Source: Gulosibacter molinativorax (GTDB lineage: Bacteria > Actinomycetota > Actinomycetes > Actinomycetales > Microbacteriaceae). Taken from it: a stretch of 64,000 nucleotides of DNA. How positions within the stretch are numbered: the first letter of the stretch is position 1; each line of letters opens with the position of its first letter. The translations under genes were made by a program, and so were the position numbers. Under the pieces are notes generated by a model. It was not told the origin of the DNA, ran no database searches, and saw nothing but the letters and a program-made list of their open reading frames with translations. Positions 27,459 to 38,681 of this stretch are shown here, one piece after another. The stretch is from contig NZ_CP028426.1 in the NCBI RefSeq assembly GCF_003010915.2, positions 1,488,001 through 1,552,000 of the forward strand, read 5' to 3'.

Positions 27459-28424
27459 TTACATGCCTCGGGAGGATGCGCGAAGCGCCTTCCGTGCGCC
27501 CGCTCCCCTCGCGAAATGTGCGCCGATTCCAGCGCCAATCATGAGCAAGGAAAGAGGGAAGAGAACGGGAAGCGCAAAGCTGAGGAAGTTACCCATAGCA
27601 TTCAAGTTCGAGAACCAGGGAATCGTCGCGCCCGCCATGCTGAACAGGAACAGGAGCAGCCCCATAATCGTCATCCCCAACCCTGACAGCGACAGGGTGA
27701 GACCGGCGATGAGCGCCAACACACCGATGACGATCGGCACGACGTTGACCCTGAGCAGGAGGGGCAGATCGACTATCGTCGCGACCCAGCTGTAGACCAC
27801 AGACTCGCCCCGCGCCGAGACTGAGTAGTCCCACAGCAACACCACGATCCCGACCGCGAAGACGAGATTCAAGATGAGCGAGCCAAGTCGCGCACCCGCC
27901 GATGGTGACTTCTGTACGTAGGCCGGCTGTTCCTGGTACACCGGCAGCGGCTCATACGTGGGTTTTCGATGCGCGGATTGTTGCGGTTGCTGCTGGTACG
28001 CCGGCTGCTGATACTGCGTCGTCGGAGCTTCCTGCTGCCGCGACGCCTTGTCGCGCGAAGGGCGGTCGCCCGCGGGCTGGTCGGCCGCCGGATGCTCGGC
28101 CACGGGGTATGCACGAGTGGGTTCATCGCTGCTCGACACGGTCTGTTCGTAGCCGGGCGTCGGCGTGAAGGCTCGGGTCTTCGTATCGTCGGCGGACGAA
28201 CTGGAGTAGCTGCCTGCGCCATACGCGTAACCACCGCTCGACGTTCGGCCGCTTCGGCTGCCGTGGTCCTGGTCCTGCTCGGACGAAGTGACGGGCATCG
28301 CCCGCGTGCGGTCATTTTGTTGCGGGAGCTCGAGCTCATCGGTGGGAGCCTCGCCGCCGCTCGCCTGCGTCCAGTCGAATTTTGCAGTCTTCTCAGAGTC
28401 GAAATCTCCACCCGTATGACTCAT
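27459..28424 (-). CDS. Membrane protein with long disordered N-terminus
   Basis: A 321-residue protein. The first 180 residues are low-complexity, rich in Ser, Gln, Pro, Thr and Asp, with Tyr-Gln repeats (TTQYQQPAYQQQPQ). Four membrane helices follow near 182-205, 215-235, 240-265 and 280-305, then a basic tail. Recurrent TRAxP/TRAYPV Thr sites in the N-terminus (DRTRAMPV, TKTRAFTP, EPTRAYPV) resemble targets of actinobacterial Ser/Thr kinases, which is inference. ATG 28424 is preferred because AGGAGG lies seven bases away; ATG 28430 is too close. Confidence 0.65.
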   Translation of the reverse strand: MSHTGGDFDSEKTAKFDWTQASGGEAPTDELELPQQNDRTRAMPVTSSEQDQDHGSRSGRTSSGGYAYGAGSYSSSSADDTKTRAFTPTPGYEQTVSSSDEPTRAYPVAEHPAADQPAGDRPSRDKASRQQEAPTTQYQQPAYQQQPQQSAHRKPTYEPLPVYQEQPAYVQKSPSAGARLGSLILNLVFAVGIVVLLWDYSVSARGESVVYSWVATIVDLPLLLRVNVVPIVIGVLALIAGLTLSLSGLGMTIMGLLLFLFSMAGATIPWFSNLNAMGNFLSFALPVLFPLSLLMIGAGIGAHFARGAGARKALRASSRGM

Positions 28425-28539
28425 GTTCATGCCTCCTCAACTCGACTGCTCCTAGACTGAGACCTTATGTGGCCAGGCTAACCCCAGCTGCCGACATCAA
28501 CCGGATAATTGCACCCATTGGACTACCGAAAGGCCAAGA

Positions 28540-30003
28540 ATGACATCCACCGATTCTGTGCAGAGTAACGAAGCCACCGCCAATATCGGTGTCGTCGGCC
28601 TCGCCGTCATGGGCGCGAACCTTGCACGCAATCTGGCCTCCCGCGAGGGGAACACCGTCGCCGTCTACAACCGCTCCCCCGAGCGCACGCACACGCTCGT
28701 CACCGAGCATCCGGAAGCGGGTTTCGTCCCGTCCGAAACCATCGCGAACTTCGCCGCATCCCTCCAGCGCCCCCGCACCGCGATCATCATGGTGCAGGCG
28801 GGCAAGGGCACCGATGCCGTAATCGACCAGCTCACCGAGGTCTTCGAGCCCGGCGACATCATTGTTGACGGCGGCAACGCTCTGTTCACCGACACGATCC
28901 GCCGCGAGGCCGCGGTTCGAGCCCTCGGCATCCACTTCGTCGGCGCTGGCATCTCCGGCGGGGAGGAGGGCGCCCTCAATGGCCCCTCGATCATGCCCGG
29001 CGGTACCGTGGAATCCTACGAGACCCTCGGCCCCATCCTCGAGTCGATCGCGGCTCGGGCTCCCGAGGACGGCACTCCCTGCGTCACGCATATCGGCACC
29101 GACGGCGCGGGCCACTTCGTCAAGATGGTGCACAACGGCATCGAATACGCCGACATGCAGCTGATCGGCGAGGCCTACGACCTCCTGCGCCGCGTCGGCG
29201 GCCTCTCCCCCGCGCAGATCGCCGATGTCTTCACCGAGTGGAACGAGGGCGAGCTCGAGTCATACCTCATCGAGATCACCGCGGAGGTGCTCCGCCAGGT
29301 GGATGCGAAGACCGGCGAGCCGCTCGTCGACGTCATCCTCGACCGGGCGGGCATGAAGGGGACCGGCACCTGGACGGTGCAGAACGCGCTCTCCCTCGGC
29401 ATCCCTGTCTCGGGCATCGCGGAGGCGGTCTTCGCGCGCGGCGTTTCCGGACGCACCGCGCAGCGCGAGGCGGTTCGCCCGACCATCACGTCCCGTCCCG
29501 AGCCGGTCGCGATCGATGACGACTTCGTCGAGGACGTCCGCCGGGCGCTGTACTCGTCGAAGGTCATCGCCTACGCTCAGGGCTTCGACCTCATCCTGGC
29601 CGGTGCCGAGGAGTACAACTGGGACATCAACCCGGGCGCCGTCGCAAAGATCTGGCGCGCGGGCTGCATCATCCGCGCCCGTTTCCTCAACCGCATCGCG
29701 GAGGCGTACGACCGCAACCCTGAGCTGCAGTCGCTCATTGCTGACCCGTACTTCGCTGGCGAGGTAGCCGAGGGTGACGCGGCCTGGCGCCGCGTCGTCG
29801 CCGTCGCAGCTCAGTCCGGCGTGCCGGCACCTGCATTCGGCGCGACGCTCTCCTACTACGACTCGCTCGCGAGCGACCGCCTCCCCGCGGCGCTCATCCA
29901 GGGGCAGCGCGACTTCTTCGGCGCGCACACCTATGGTCGCATCGATCGCCCGGGCGTCTTCCACACCAACTGGTCGGGTGACCGAAACGAGGTCGAGCTG
30001 TGA
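28540..30003 (+). CDS. gnd: 6-phosphogluconate dehydrogenase (decarboxylating)
   Basis: A 487-residue oxidative pentose-phosphate enzyme making ribulose 5-phosphate, CO2 and NADPH. Motifs: GLAVMGANLARNLASREG (nucleotide site, about 16-33), the signature ISGGEEGALNGPSIMPGG and HFVKMVHNGIEYADMQLIGE with the catalytic Lys and Asn. The C-terminal half is all-helical. The stop overlaps the GTG start of an ankyrin-protein gene by four bases. Divergent from the disordered membrane-protein gene. Confidence 0.95.
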   Translation: MTSTDSVQSNEATANIGVVGLAVMGANLARNLASREGNTVAVYNRSPERTHTLVTEHPEAGFVPSETIANFAASLQRPRTAIIMVQAGKGTDAVIDQLTEVFEPGDIIVDGGNALFTDTIRREAAVRALGIHFVGAGISGGEEGALNGPSIMPGGTVESYETLGPILESIAARAPEDGTPCVTHIGTDGAGHFVKMVHNGIEYADMQLIGEAYDLLRRVGGLSPAQIADVFTEWNEGELESYLIEITAEVLRQVDAKTGEPLVDVILDRAGMKGTGTWTVQNALSLGIPVSGIAEAVFARGVSGRTAQREAVRPTITSRPEPVAIDDDFVEDVRRALYSSKVIAYAQGFDLILAGAEEYNWDINPGAVAKIWRAGCIIRARFLNRIAEAYDRNPELQSLIADPYFAGEVAEGDAAWRRVVAVAAQSGVPAPAFGATLSYYDSLASDRLPAALIQGQRDFFGAHTYGRIDRPGVFHTNWSGDRNEVEL

Positions 30004-30410
30004 CGAGCCCGTCCGACGACACCATCGAGCTCGCCAATCGGCTGTTTGATTACGCGCGCCAGGGGCGCACGGAAGAACTCGCCGCGTACCTCGACGCGGG
30101 CGCACCCGTCAACATGCGCAACGCATCCGGCGACACGTTCCTGACCCTCGCGGCATACCACGAGGCGCCCGCGACCGTGCAGATGCTCATCGAGCGCGGC
30201 ATTGACATCGAGGCGGCGAATGATCGCGGCCAGCGCGCCCTGACATGCGCCGTGTTCAAGCAGGATGCGGAGAGCACGCGAGTGCTTTTGGTCGCGGGCG
30301 CGGATCCGGATGCTGGCCAGCCCTCCGCACGCGGGACCGCCGAGGTCTTCGGCTGGCCCGCGTTCGCCGAGATCCTCGCCTCGGTCTCCGCTGGCAACGA
30401 ATCGACGTAG
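30000..30410 (+). CDS. Ankyrin repeat protein
   Basis: A 136-residue cytosolic protein with about three ankyrin repeats: TEELAAYLDAGAPVNMRNASGDTFLTLAAYHEAP, then ATVQMLIERGIDIEAANDRGQRALTCAVFKQDAES and STRVLLVAGADPDAG (each split here). Start GTG 30000 overlaps the gnd stop. Small ankyrin proteins next to gnd recur in Actinobacteria, but their partner is unknown. Overlap suggests translation coupled to gnd. Confidence 0.85.
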   Translation: MTSPSDDTIELANRLFDYARQGRTEELAAYLDAGAPVNMRNASGDTFLTLAAYHEAPATVQMLIERGIDIEAANDRGQRALTCAVFKQDAESTRVLLVAGADPDAGQPSARGTAEVFGWPAFAEILASVSAGNEST

Positions 30411-30497
30411 CGGCGGAAACGGAGCCTGTCGCGGAGTGAACCGCACAGCTCACAGCCCATCACCAGGCCAATACACGGAAGAGAAAGCAAACCGCTC

Positions 30498-31526
30498 ATG
30501 ACAGCAACGCGCGCACCCGAGCGACTGGGATTCATCCACCTCGTGCCCACCTCGCGGAATAACCCGCGCCAGGGTCTCGAGGACGCCATCGAGCTCTTCA
30601 AGTTCGCCGAGGAGCTCGGCCTCGACAGCGGTTGGATTCGCACCCGCCACATGCAGTACGGCCTCGCGTCGCCGGCGGTCCTCCAGGGCGCGCTCGCGCA
30701 GCACACCGAGCGCATCCGCCTCGGCAACGCCGTGATCCCGGTCGGCTACGAGAATCCGTTCCGCCTCGCCGAAGACCTCGCGACGGCCGACCTCCTGGCG
30801 GGCGGTCGGCTCGAACCGGGACTGAGCGTGCATGGGCCGCGCTACCCGAGCGACGAGCTGAACGACCTCGTGTACGACTCGGGCTGGCGCGAGGAAGACT
30901 ACACGTACGGCCGCATTGAGCGGCTGCGCTCGTTCCTGCGCGGAGACCAGGTGCGCGAGAAGCCGCCGTACATCGGGTTCGGCGGCGACGTCGACTCAGA
31001 ACGCGTCGAGCCCCACAGCCCGGGGCTGCACGAGCGCCTCTGGTACGGCGGCGGCTCGTTGCGCTCGGCCGAGTGGGCGGGTGCAAATCGCTTCAATTGG
31101 CTGATGAGCAATATCTCGTCGACCGAGAACGGCGTGCGTGAGTTCGGGCTCGCCCAGAAGCAACAGATCGACACGTATCACGCCGCGGCACCCGAGGGAT
31201 ACGCGGGGCGCGTCTCGGTCGCGCGCGTCATCGTGCCGACGGACGGCGCGACCGATCACCAGATCGCCCGCTACCGTGAGTACGTCGAGGGGCGCACGCC
31301 CCGCACGAAGCGCATCCACGGCGAGAACACGATCATCGCGATGGACGTACTCGGCTCGATGGACGAGATCCTCGAGTTCATCGCGGCGGATGCTGCGTTC
31401 CAGTCCGGCGACGACTACCTCTTCGAGCTGCCCTTCGAGCTCGAGCTGGATGAGTGGAAGCAGATGCTGACGCAGCTCGCGACGCGCATCGGCCCGGCCC
31501 TCGGCTGGGAGCCCGGCAAGGCGTAG
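30498..31526 (+). CDS. LLM class flavin-dependent oxidoreductase
   Basis: A 342-residue luciferase-like monooxygenase. The N-terminus (GFIHLVPTSRNNP), the ELGLDSGWIRTRHMQYG loop with ERIRLGNAVIPVGYENPFRLAEDLATADLLAGGRLEPGL (split) match the TIM-barrel flavin-binding family. It would oxidise an unknown substrate with FMN or F420. The gene is followed by a strong terminator. A GGAAGAGAAAG stretch 12 bases upstream is a weak ribosome site. Confidence 0.85.
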   Translation: MTATRAPERLGFIHLVPTSRNNPRQGLEDAIELFKFAEELGLDSGWIRTRHMQYGLASPAVLQGALAQHTERIRLGNAVIPVGYENPFRLAEDLATADLLAGGRLEPGLSVHGPRYPSDELNDLVYDSGWREEDYTYGRIERLRSFLRGDQVREKPPYIGFGGDVDSERVEPHSPGLHERLWYGGGSLRSAEWAGANRFNWLMSNISSTENGVREFGLAQKQQIDTYHAAAPEGYAGRVSVARVIVPTDGATDHQIARYREYVEGRTPRTKRIHGENTIIAMDVLGSMDEILEFIAADAAFQSGDDYLFELPFELELDEWKQMLTQLATRIGPALGWEPGKA

Positions 31527-31573
31527 CCGCGCGCGACTCCTCCAACGCCAAGTAGCGCCGTACGAGGCAACGC

Positions 31574-31629
31574 AAATCGGTCGCTCCCTGCATCCCAACG
31601 AAGGTTGGATTGCAGGGAGCGACCGATTT
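31574..31629. terminator. Bidirectional terminator
   Basis: A 19-bp perfect stem (31574-31592 with 31611-31629) with inner pairing, between the convergent LLM oxidoreductase gene and prs. A-rich and T-rich flanks lie on either side. Confidence 0.9.
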
Positions 31630-31641
31630 AGCGGGGTGGGT

Positions 31642-32622
31642 TTAGGCTGCGCCGTCGAACATCGAGGTCACGGAGCCGTCTTCGAAGACCTCGTGAATGG
31701 CGCGCGCGAGCAGCGGCGCGATCGAGAGCACCGTGAGCGTCTCGAAGCGCTTCTCCGCCGGCACGGGCAGCGTGTCGGTGACGACGACCTCGTCGATCGC
31801 GTCACAGTGGAGTCGTTCCTTGGCAGGTCCCGAGAACACGGCGTGGGTCGCGGCGACGATCACCTTGGATGCGCCGCTCGCCTTGAGCGCCTCGGCCGCC
31901 TTCTGGATGGTCCCACCGGTGTCGATGAGGTCATCCACCATGAGGCACGTGCGGCCCTCGACGCTACCAACGATCTCGTGCACCGAGACCTGATTGGCGA
32001 CCTTCGGGTCACGACGCTTGTGGATGATCGCGAGCGGCGAGCCGAGTTGGTCCGACCAGCGGTCGGCGACGCGGACGCGACCCATGTCGGGCGAGACAAC
32101 CGTGAGGTTCGGGTCGTCGCCGACCTTCTCCTTGAAGTAGTTCATGAGCACAGGCATCGCGAACAGGTGGTCGACGGGGCCGTCGAAGAAGCCCTGAATC
32201 TGCGAAGCGTGCAGGTCAACCGACATGATGCGGTCGGCACCAGCGACCTTGAACAGGTCTGCCATGAGGCGTGCCGAGATGGGCTCGCGGCCGCGACCCT
32301 TCTTGTCCTGGCGCGCGTAGGGGTAGCACGGCATCACGACGGTGATGCGCTTGGCCGAGGCTCGCTTGAGCGCGTCGACCATGATGAGCTGCTCCATGAT
32401 CCACTCGTTGATGCCGTCGGTGTGCGACTGCAACACGAAGGCATCCGCACCGCGAACCGACTCGCTGTACCGGGCGTACAGTTCCCCGTTCGCGAAGGTA
32501 CGAGTCTCGGTCTCCAGCACCTCGGTGCCGAGGTGCTCCGCGACATCTGCAGCCAGCTGCGGATGCGCGCGCCCCGATACAAGAACCATTCGCTTTTCAC
32601 CGGGGTGAGAAATTCCAGACAC
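31642..32622 (-). CDS. prs: Ribose-phosphate diphosphokinase
   Basis: A 326-residue class I PRPP synthetase making phosphoribosyl pyrophosphate for nucleotides, His and Trp. The Mg-ATP site VDLHASQIQGFF and the PRPP-binding loop LMVDDLIDTGGTI are visible, with the flexible YARQDKKGRGREPISAR segment. GTG 32622 has AAGG nine bases upstream. glmU lies upstream on the same strand, a conserved glmU-prs pair. Confidence 0.95.
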   Translation of the reverse strand: MSGISHPGEKRMVLVSGRAHPQLAADVAEHLGTEVLETETRTFANGELYARYSESVRGADAFVLQSHTDGINEWIMEQLIMVDALKRASAKRITVVMPCYPYARQDKKGRGREPISARLMADLFKVAGADRIMSVDLHASQIQGFFDGPVDHLFAMPVLMNYFKEKVGDDPNLTVVSPDMGRVRVADRWSDQLGSPLAIIHKRRDPKVANQVSVHEIVGSVEGRTCLMVDDLIDTGGTIQKAAEALKASGASKVIVAATHAVFSGPAKERLHCDAIDEVVVTDTLPVPAEKRFETLTVLSIAPLLARAIHEVFEDGSVTSMFDGAA

Positions 32623-32704
32623 CTAGAACCGCCTTTTTGCTGATCGCGTCTTGAGAGAAGGGAGGGAAGAATAATTCACGAAAAATTCAGATTCCAGCGT
32701 ACTC

Positions 32705-34180
32705 TTACTCGCCGGTCGCGGCCGACTCTTCGGCCGTTTTGTCCTCGGCCGGCAGGGATGCGCCAGCAGCCTCAGCGGCCTCGGCGGCGGGAGTGCCGGG
32801 ACGGTTCTTGAGCGTCCAGCCTTCGATGTTGCGTTGCGGCGCGACGTTCAGTGCGAGCGCACCGGCGGGCACATCCTTGCGGATCGAGGTGCCGGCACCC
32901 GAGTAGACGCCGTCGCCGATCGTGACCGGGGCGACCAGCACGTTGTCGGAGCCGATCTTGGCCCAGCGGCCCACAACGGTACGGTGCTTGTTCTGGCCGT
33001 CGTAGTTCGCCGTGATCGTGCCGGCACCGAGGTTGGTGCCGTCGCCGATCTCCGCGTCTCCGACATAGGCGAGGTGCGGGACCTTCGCGCCCTTTCCGAG
33101 CGTCGAGTTCTTCGTCTCCACGAACGTGCCGACCTTTCCGCCCTCGCCAATTACCGAGTTCGGGCGGAGGTAACTCCACGGGCCGATCGTCGCGTTCGCG
33201 CCGATCACCGAGAGCGTCGCGTCGGTGCGCTTGACGGTCGCGCCCTGGCCGACCTCGCAGTCGACGAGCGTCGTGTCGGGCCCGATCACCGCATCCTCGG
33301 CGATCGTCGTGGCGCCACGAAGCTGGGTGCCCGGAAGGATCTCGACATCCTGGCCGATCGTGACGTCGGCATCGATGATCGTGGTGTCGGGGTCGACAAT
33401 CGTCACGCCGTCCCTCATCCACTGAATCAGAATGCGGCGGTTGTACTCGCGGGCGGTCGCGCCGAGCTGCGCGCGGTCATTGATGCCCTGCACAAGCCAC
33501 GGGTCGGTCACGCCGATTGCCTCGATGCGGCCGCCGTCGCGTTTGATGACCTCGGCAGTGTCGGTGAGATACTTCTCGCCCTGCGCGTTCGCCTGCTCGA
33601 TCTGCGCGAGCGCCGTGCGGCACGCGCGTACCGAGAAGGCGTACACGCCCGCGTTGATCTCGTTAATGAGTCGCTGGTCATCGGTGGCGTCCTTGTGCTC
33701 GACGATCGAGTCAAACGAGCCGGATGCGCCACGCACGATTCGGCCGAAGCCGGTCGGGTCGTCGTAGAACGCGCTGAGCAGCGTCAGGTCATCCTGCTGC
33801 TCGCGGTGCGTGTCGATGAGGCGACGGAGCGTCACCGAGTCGAGCAGCGGCACGTCTCCGGAGAGTACGACAACGTCGCCGTCGAAGTCCCCGGGCAGCG
33901 CGTCCAGGCCAACCTCAACGGCGCGGCCGGTACCGGGAACGTCGTCCTGGTCGGCGATCAGGACATCGGGTGCGAGCGACGAGATCGCGTCTACCACCTT
34001 GGTGCGCTCGTGACGCACCACCGCGACGGTGTGCGTGGGGTCGAGCGCCGCCGCCGTCCGAAGCACGTGCCCGATGAGCGGGATTCCGCCGAGCGAGTGA
34101 AGCACCTTCGGTGTCTTCGACTTCATGCGCGTGCCTTGGCCTGCGGCCAGGATGATAATTGCGAGATTACTGTCGTTCAC
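32705..34180 (-). CDS. glmU: Bifunctional UDP-GlcNAc pyrophosphorylase/GlcN-1-P acetyltransferase
   Basis: A 491-residue GlmU supplying UDP-GlcNAc for peptidoglycan. The N-terminal nucleotidyltransferase begins LAAGQGTRMKSKTPKVLHSLGG (11-32, split by the family spacing). The C-terminal left-handed beta-helix runs from about 255 with hexapeptide repeats and the acetyltransferase site RPNSVIGEGGKVGTFVE and GAGTITANYDG. A disordered Ala/Glu tail follows. GTG 34180 has GGAGG four bases upstream. tRNA-Gln lies 32 bases upstream and prs downstream. Confidence 0.95.
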   Translation of the reverse strand: MNDSNLAIIILAAGQGTRMKSKTPKVLHSLGGIPLIGHVLRTAAALDPTHTVAVVRHERTKVVDAISSLAPDVLIADQDDVPGTGRAVEVGLDALPGDFDGDVVVLSGDVPLLDSVTLRRLIDTHREQQDDLTLLSAFYDDPTGFGRIVRGASGSFDSIVEHKDATDDQRLINEINAGVYAFSVRACRTALAQIEQANAQGEKYLTDTAEVIKRDGGRIEAIGVTDPWLVQGINDRAQLGATAREYNRRILIQWMRDGVTIVDPDTTIIDADVTIGQDVEILPGTQLRGATTIAEDAVIGPDTTLVDCEVGQGATVKRTDATLSVIGANATIGPWSYLRPNSVIGEGGKVGTFVETKNSTLGKGAKVPHLAYVGDAEIGDGTNLGAGTITANYDGQNKHRTVVGRWAKIGSDNVLVAPVTIGDGVYSGAGTSIRKDVPAGALALNVAPQRNIEGWTLKNRPGTPAAEAAEAAGASLPAEDKTAEESAATGE

Positions 34181-34212
34181 AAGTCCTCCAGTTCAGCGGC
34201 CGCATGGTCGCG

Positions 34213-34284
34213 CTCCTCCCCCAGGATTCGAACCTGGACCTAACAGCTCCAAAGGCTGTCGTGCTGCCGTTACACCAAGGAGGA
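34213..34284 (-). tRNA. tRNA-Gln (anticodon UUG)
   Basis: A 72-base cloverleaf reading from 34284. Acceptor TCCTCCT/GGGAGGA, anticodon stem ACAGC/GCTGT with loop CTTTGGA, giving UUG, T arm CCAGG-TTCGAAT-CCTGG, discriminator G. CCA is not encoded. It lies just before glmU on the same strand. Confidence 0.93.
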
Positions 34285-34362
34285 ATAAATTGACGCCCAC
34301 TAGTCTGCCATGAGTTTAAGTCTGACATTCCTGAATTGCGTATCTGCGCCATAATGAAAGGT

Positions 34363-34878
34363 ATGTCTACGCCAGAAAACGATGTGGTCGATGCCATCGT
34401 CCGCGAGTGGTCAACCGTCCGCTCCGACATCGATGCGACCCCGCTTGCCGTTTTCTCGCGCATTAAACGCATCTCGAAGCAGCTCGATCTGCTGCGTCGG
34501 CAGTGCTTCGCGAAAGCCGGTCTGGAGCCGAGCGAGTTCGATGTGCTCTCCGCACTCCGCCGCTCGGATGACCCGCTGGGCCTCACCCCGAAGCAGCTCC
34601 TCGCGTCCAACCTCGTGTCCTCCGGCACGATGACGAACCGCATCGACCGCCTCGTACGCCGCGGACTGGTAACGCGCGAGCACGACCCGACCGATGGTCG
34701 CAGCATCCTGGTGCGCATCACCCCGCTCGGTATCGAGCTGGTCGACGAAGCCATCACCCTCCTGCTGCGCGAGGAAGAGGCGCTCCTCGGCGGCGTCGAT
34801 TCCGACGACGTGGAGGCGCTCGCGCGCGGGCTGCGCATCCTTGCCCTTCACATGGGCGAATCAGAAATCGAAATTTAG
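34363..34878 (+). CDS. MarR family transcriptional regulator
   Basis: A 171-residue winged-helix regulator. The DNA-binding core runs LEPSEFDVLSALRRSDDPLG, TPKQLLASNLVSSGTMTNRIDRLVRRGLV and the wing TREHDPTDGRSILVRITPLG. The start is uncertain: ATG 34363 (MSTPEND) and ATG 34354 are both possible; CATAAT at 34350-34355 sits where a -10 box would for leaderless transcription from 34363. It precedes the ABC-F gene by 16 bases, so it may regulate it. Confidence 0.88.
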   Translation: MSTPENDVVDAIVREWSTVRSDIDATPLAVFSRIKRISKQLDLLRRQCFAKAGLEPSEFDVLSALRRSDDPLGLTPKQLLASNLVSSGTMTNRIDRLVRRGLVTREHDPTDGRSILVRITPLGIELVDEAITLLLREEEALLGGVDSDDVEALARGLRILALHMGESEIEI

Positions 34879-34894
34879 GTAGAACCGCACTTTT

Positions 34895-36772
<1,878 letters not shown>

Positions 36773-36779
36773 TCGCCGG

Positions 36780-36804
36780 GCTGCTCGGCCCCGGGCTCAG
36801 CAGC
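36780..36804. terminator. Weak hairpin between convergent genes
   Basis: An imperfect 12-bp stem (10 of 12 pairs) between the ABC-F stop and the aquaporin stop. No T run follows, so it may be only a partial terminator. Confidence 0.4.
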
Positions 36805-37568
36805 TACTTGGCCGACCGGTCGACTTTCGTCGGGTCTCCAGCAGCCGTAGTCAACGCATCCTGCTTGCTCGGAAACAGCGCAACCGTCAGCAGGACCGCG
36901 AGGGCAGCTCCAACGAGCTGCGCGAGGATGAACGGCAACACCGATGAAGGCGCGATGCCCGCAAAGGTATCGCTAAAGATTCGGCCGATGGTTACCGCAG
37001 GGTTCGCAAAGGAAGTCGAACTCGTGAACCAGTAGGCCGCGCCGATGTACGCGCCAACCGCGGGTCCGATCACGATCGCTGGTTGCCCCTGTCGCACGAG
37101 TCCGTTGATCAGCAGCACGAGGCCTGCGGTCGCGACGACCTCGGCGAGCAACACTGCGGGAGTTGCGCGTTCGTTCGTCGCGATTGTGGTGGCGACACCG
37201 AACATCGCGTTTGCAAGTACCGCACCGCCAATACCGCCTAGGATCTGCGCGACCACATAGATCCCGACCTCCCCCACCGATAGCCCTGTGCCGCGTCGGC
37301 GGCCGAGCACCGCATCCGCGAGCGAGACCACCGGATTGAAGTGGGCCCCTGAAACGGGCGCGAGCAGCACGATCAGCACCGCGAGCCCGAGCGTCGTGGC
37401 GAGCGAGTTCTCGAGGAGCTGCAGGCCCGCATCCGCCGACAGCCGCTCCGCGAAGATACCGGACCCGACGACGATCGCGACGAGAAGCCCGGTGCCGAGG
37501 AATTCCGCCAGCGCACGCCGCCAGGCGCCGGGGCGGATCCCCGACGCCTGGCTTGTGCTTGCGGTCAC
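36804..37568 (-). CDS. Aquaglyceroporin-type channel (MIP family)
   Basis: A 254-residue channel with six hydrophobic helices and two half-helices. The two NPA boxes read HFNPVVSLAD (first box changed to NPV) and FANPAVTIGR. It overlaps the arsenate-reductase gene by four bases, the last gene of the arsenic operon. Channels of this type next to arsC (AqpS in Sinorhizobium) let As(III) leave the cell down its gradient, replacing a pump, which is the likely role here. No ArsB or Acr3 pump gene is in the window. Confidence 0.85.
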   Translation of the reverse strand: MTASTSQASGIRPGAWRRALAEFLGTGLLVAIVVGSGIFAERLSADAGLQLLENSLATTLGLAVLIVLLAPVSGAHFNPVVSLADAVLGRRRGTGLSVGEVGIYVVAQILGGIGGAVLANAMFGVATTIATNERATPAVLLAEVVATAGLVLLINGLVRQGQPAIVIGPAVGAYIGAAYWFTSSTSFANPAVTIGRIFSDTFAGIAPSSVLPFILAQLVGAALAVLLTVALFPSKQDALTTAAGDPTKVDRSAK

Positions 37569-38242
37569 GAATTCGCTTCCGCGACGTCCCCGAGCTTCGA
37601 CTCTTGACCAAGCTCAGCGAGGAGGTGCTCGATTTGCCGCTGAATCTCGTCGCGAACCTTGCGAGTGCCATCGAGGTCGAGGCCCGCCGGGTCGGCGAGA
37701 TCCCAGTCGAGGTACCGCTTCCCGGGGTAGAGCGGGCACGCGTCGCCGCAGCCCATGGTGACCACGGCATCCGCCGCGCGCACGACGTCATCCGTCAGTG
37801 GCTTCGGGAAGGCCTCGTCCATCGGAATGCCGATCTCGGCAAGTGCCTCGACGACGTTCGGCAGCAGGCTCGCTGCGGGCTGCGAACCCGCCGAGCGCAC
37901 GTGGACCCGGTCGCCCGCAATGTGCTTCGTGAGGGCGGCGGCCATCTGCGAACGGCCCGAGTTCTGCACGCAGACATAGAGGATCTCGGGCACCGTCTTC
38001 GTCACGAGCCCCTGCGACTGTGCGAGCGCGGTAAGGCGATCGCGCGCGAACTTCTCGGCTAGCGATGGCAGGTGTGTGGTCACGGTCGCCGTGCGGGCGA
38101 GCGCCGTGTAGGACTCGAAGACCACTCGTTCAACGGTCTCCGGGCTGAAGATGCCTTCGAATTTATCCGTGAATCGCGCGGCCACACGATTCAGCACTGG
38201 TTCTGGGGAAGCAATCGCTTCTTGTCCCGGTCGCTCATTCAT
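37565..38242 (-). CDS. Arsenate reductase-like low-MW phosphatase with N-terminal helical domain
   Basis: A 225-residue protein. The first 85 residues form a helical domain (VAARFTDKFEGIFSPETVERVV) seen fused to LMW-phosphatase-type arsenate reductases in Actinobacteria. The catalytic domain has ILYVCVQNSGRSQMAAAL (CX5R loop, with QNSG in place of the common HNAG), the second Cys pair in TMGCGDACPLYPG and the aspartate in DWDLADPAG. Likely a mycothiol/mycoredoxin-dependent arsenate reductase; the host makes mycothiol (mca). It overlaps both neighbours by four bases. Confidence 0.88.
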   Translation of the reverse strand: MNERPGQEAIASPEPVLNRVAARFTDKFEGIFSPETVERVVFESYTALARTATVTTHLPSLAEKFARDRLTALAQSQGLVTKTVPEILYVCVQNSGRSQMAAALTKHIAGDRVHVRSAGSQPAASLLPNVVEALAEIGIPMDEAFPKPLTDDVVRAADAVVTMGCGDACPLYPGKRYLDWDLADPAGLDLDGTRKVRDEIQRQIEHLLAELGQESKLGDVAEANS

Positions 38243-38655
38243 GATGCCCTCCCCGCGGGCAGCAGCTCACCAATCAGGGTCTGCACCCGCTGCTTAATGT
38301 CGTCGCGGATCACGCGAACGGACTCGATGCCCTGACCGGCCGGGTCGTCGAGTTTCCAGTCTTCGTAACGCTTGCCGGGGAAGATCGGGCAGGCGTCACC
38401 GCAGCCCATCGTGATCACCACGTCGGATTCCTTGACAGCCTCCGTCGTGAGAATCTTTGGCGTGTTGCCTGCGATGTCGATGCCTTCTTCCGACATCGCC
38501 TCGACCGCGACGGGATTGATCTGGTCCTTCGGTTCGGAGCCTGCCGAGAGCACCTCGACCTGGTCGCCGGCGAGTTCCCGCAGGTAGCCCGCGGCCATCT
38601 GCGATCGTCCGGCGTTGTGGACGCAAACAAAGAGAACGGTGGGTTTTTCGGTCAT
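38239..38655 (-). CDS. arsC: Arsenate reductase (LMW phosphatase type)
   Basis: A 138-residue reductase turning arsenate into arsenite. Motifs: VLFVCVHNAGRSQMAAGYL (active Cys near residue 11), the second and third cysteines in TMGCGDACPIFPG near 83-88 and the aspartate in DWKLDDPAG. It is the first gene of a three-gene operon with a second reductase and a channel. Its promoter carries an ArsR-type inverted repeat. The regulator gene itself is not in the window. Confidence 0.93.
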   Translation of the reverse strand: MTEKPTVLFVCVHNAGRSQMAAGYLRELAGDQVEVLSAGSEPKDQINPVAVEAMSEEGIDIAGNTPKILTTEAVKESDVVITMGCGDACPIFPGKRYEDWKLDDPAGQGIESVRVIRDDIKQRVQTLIGELLPAGRAS

Positions 38656-38681
38656 GGTTGCGCTCGCTTTCTCGTTTTCTT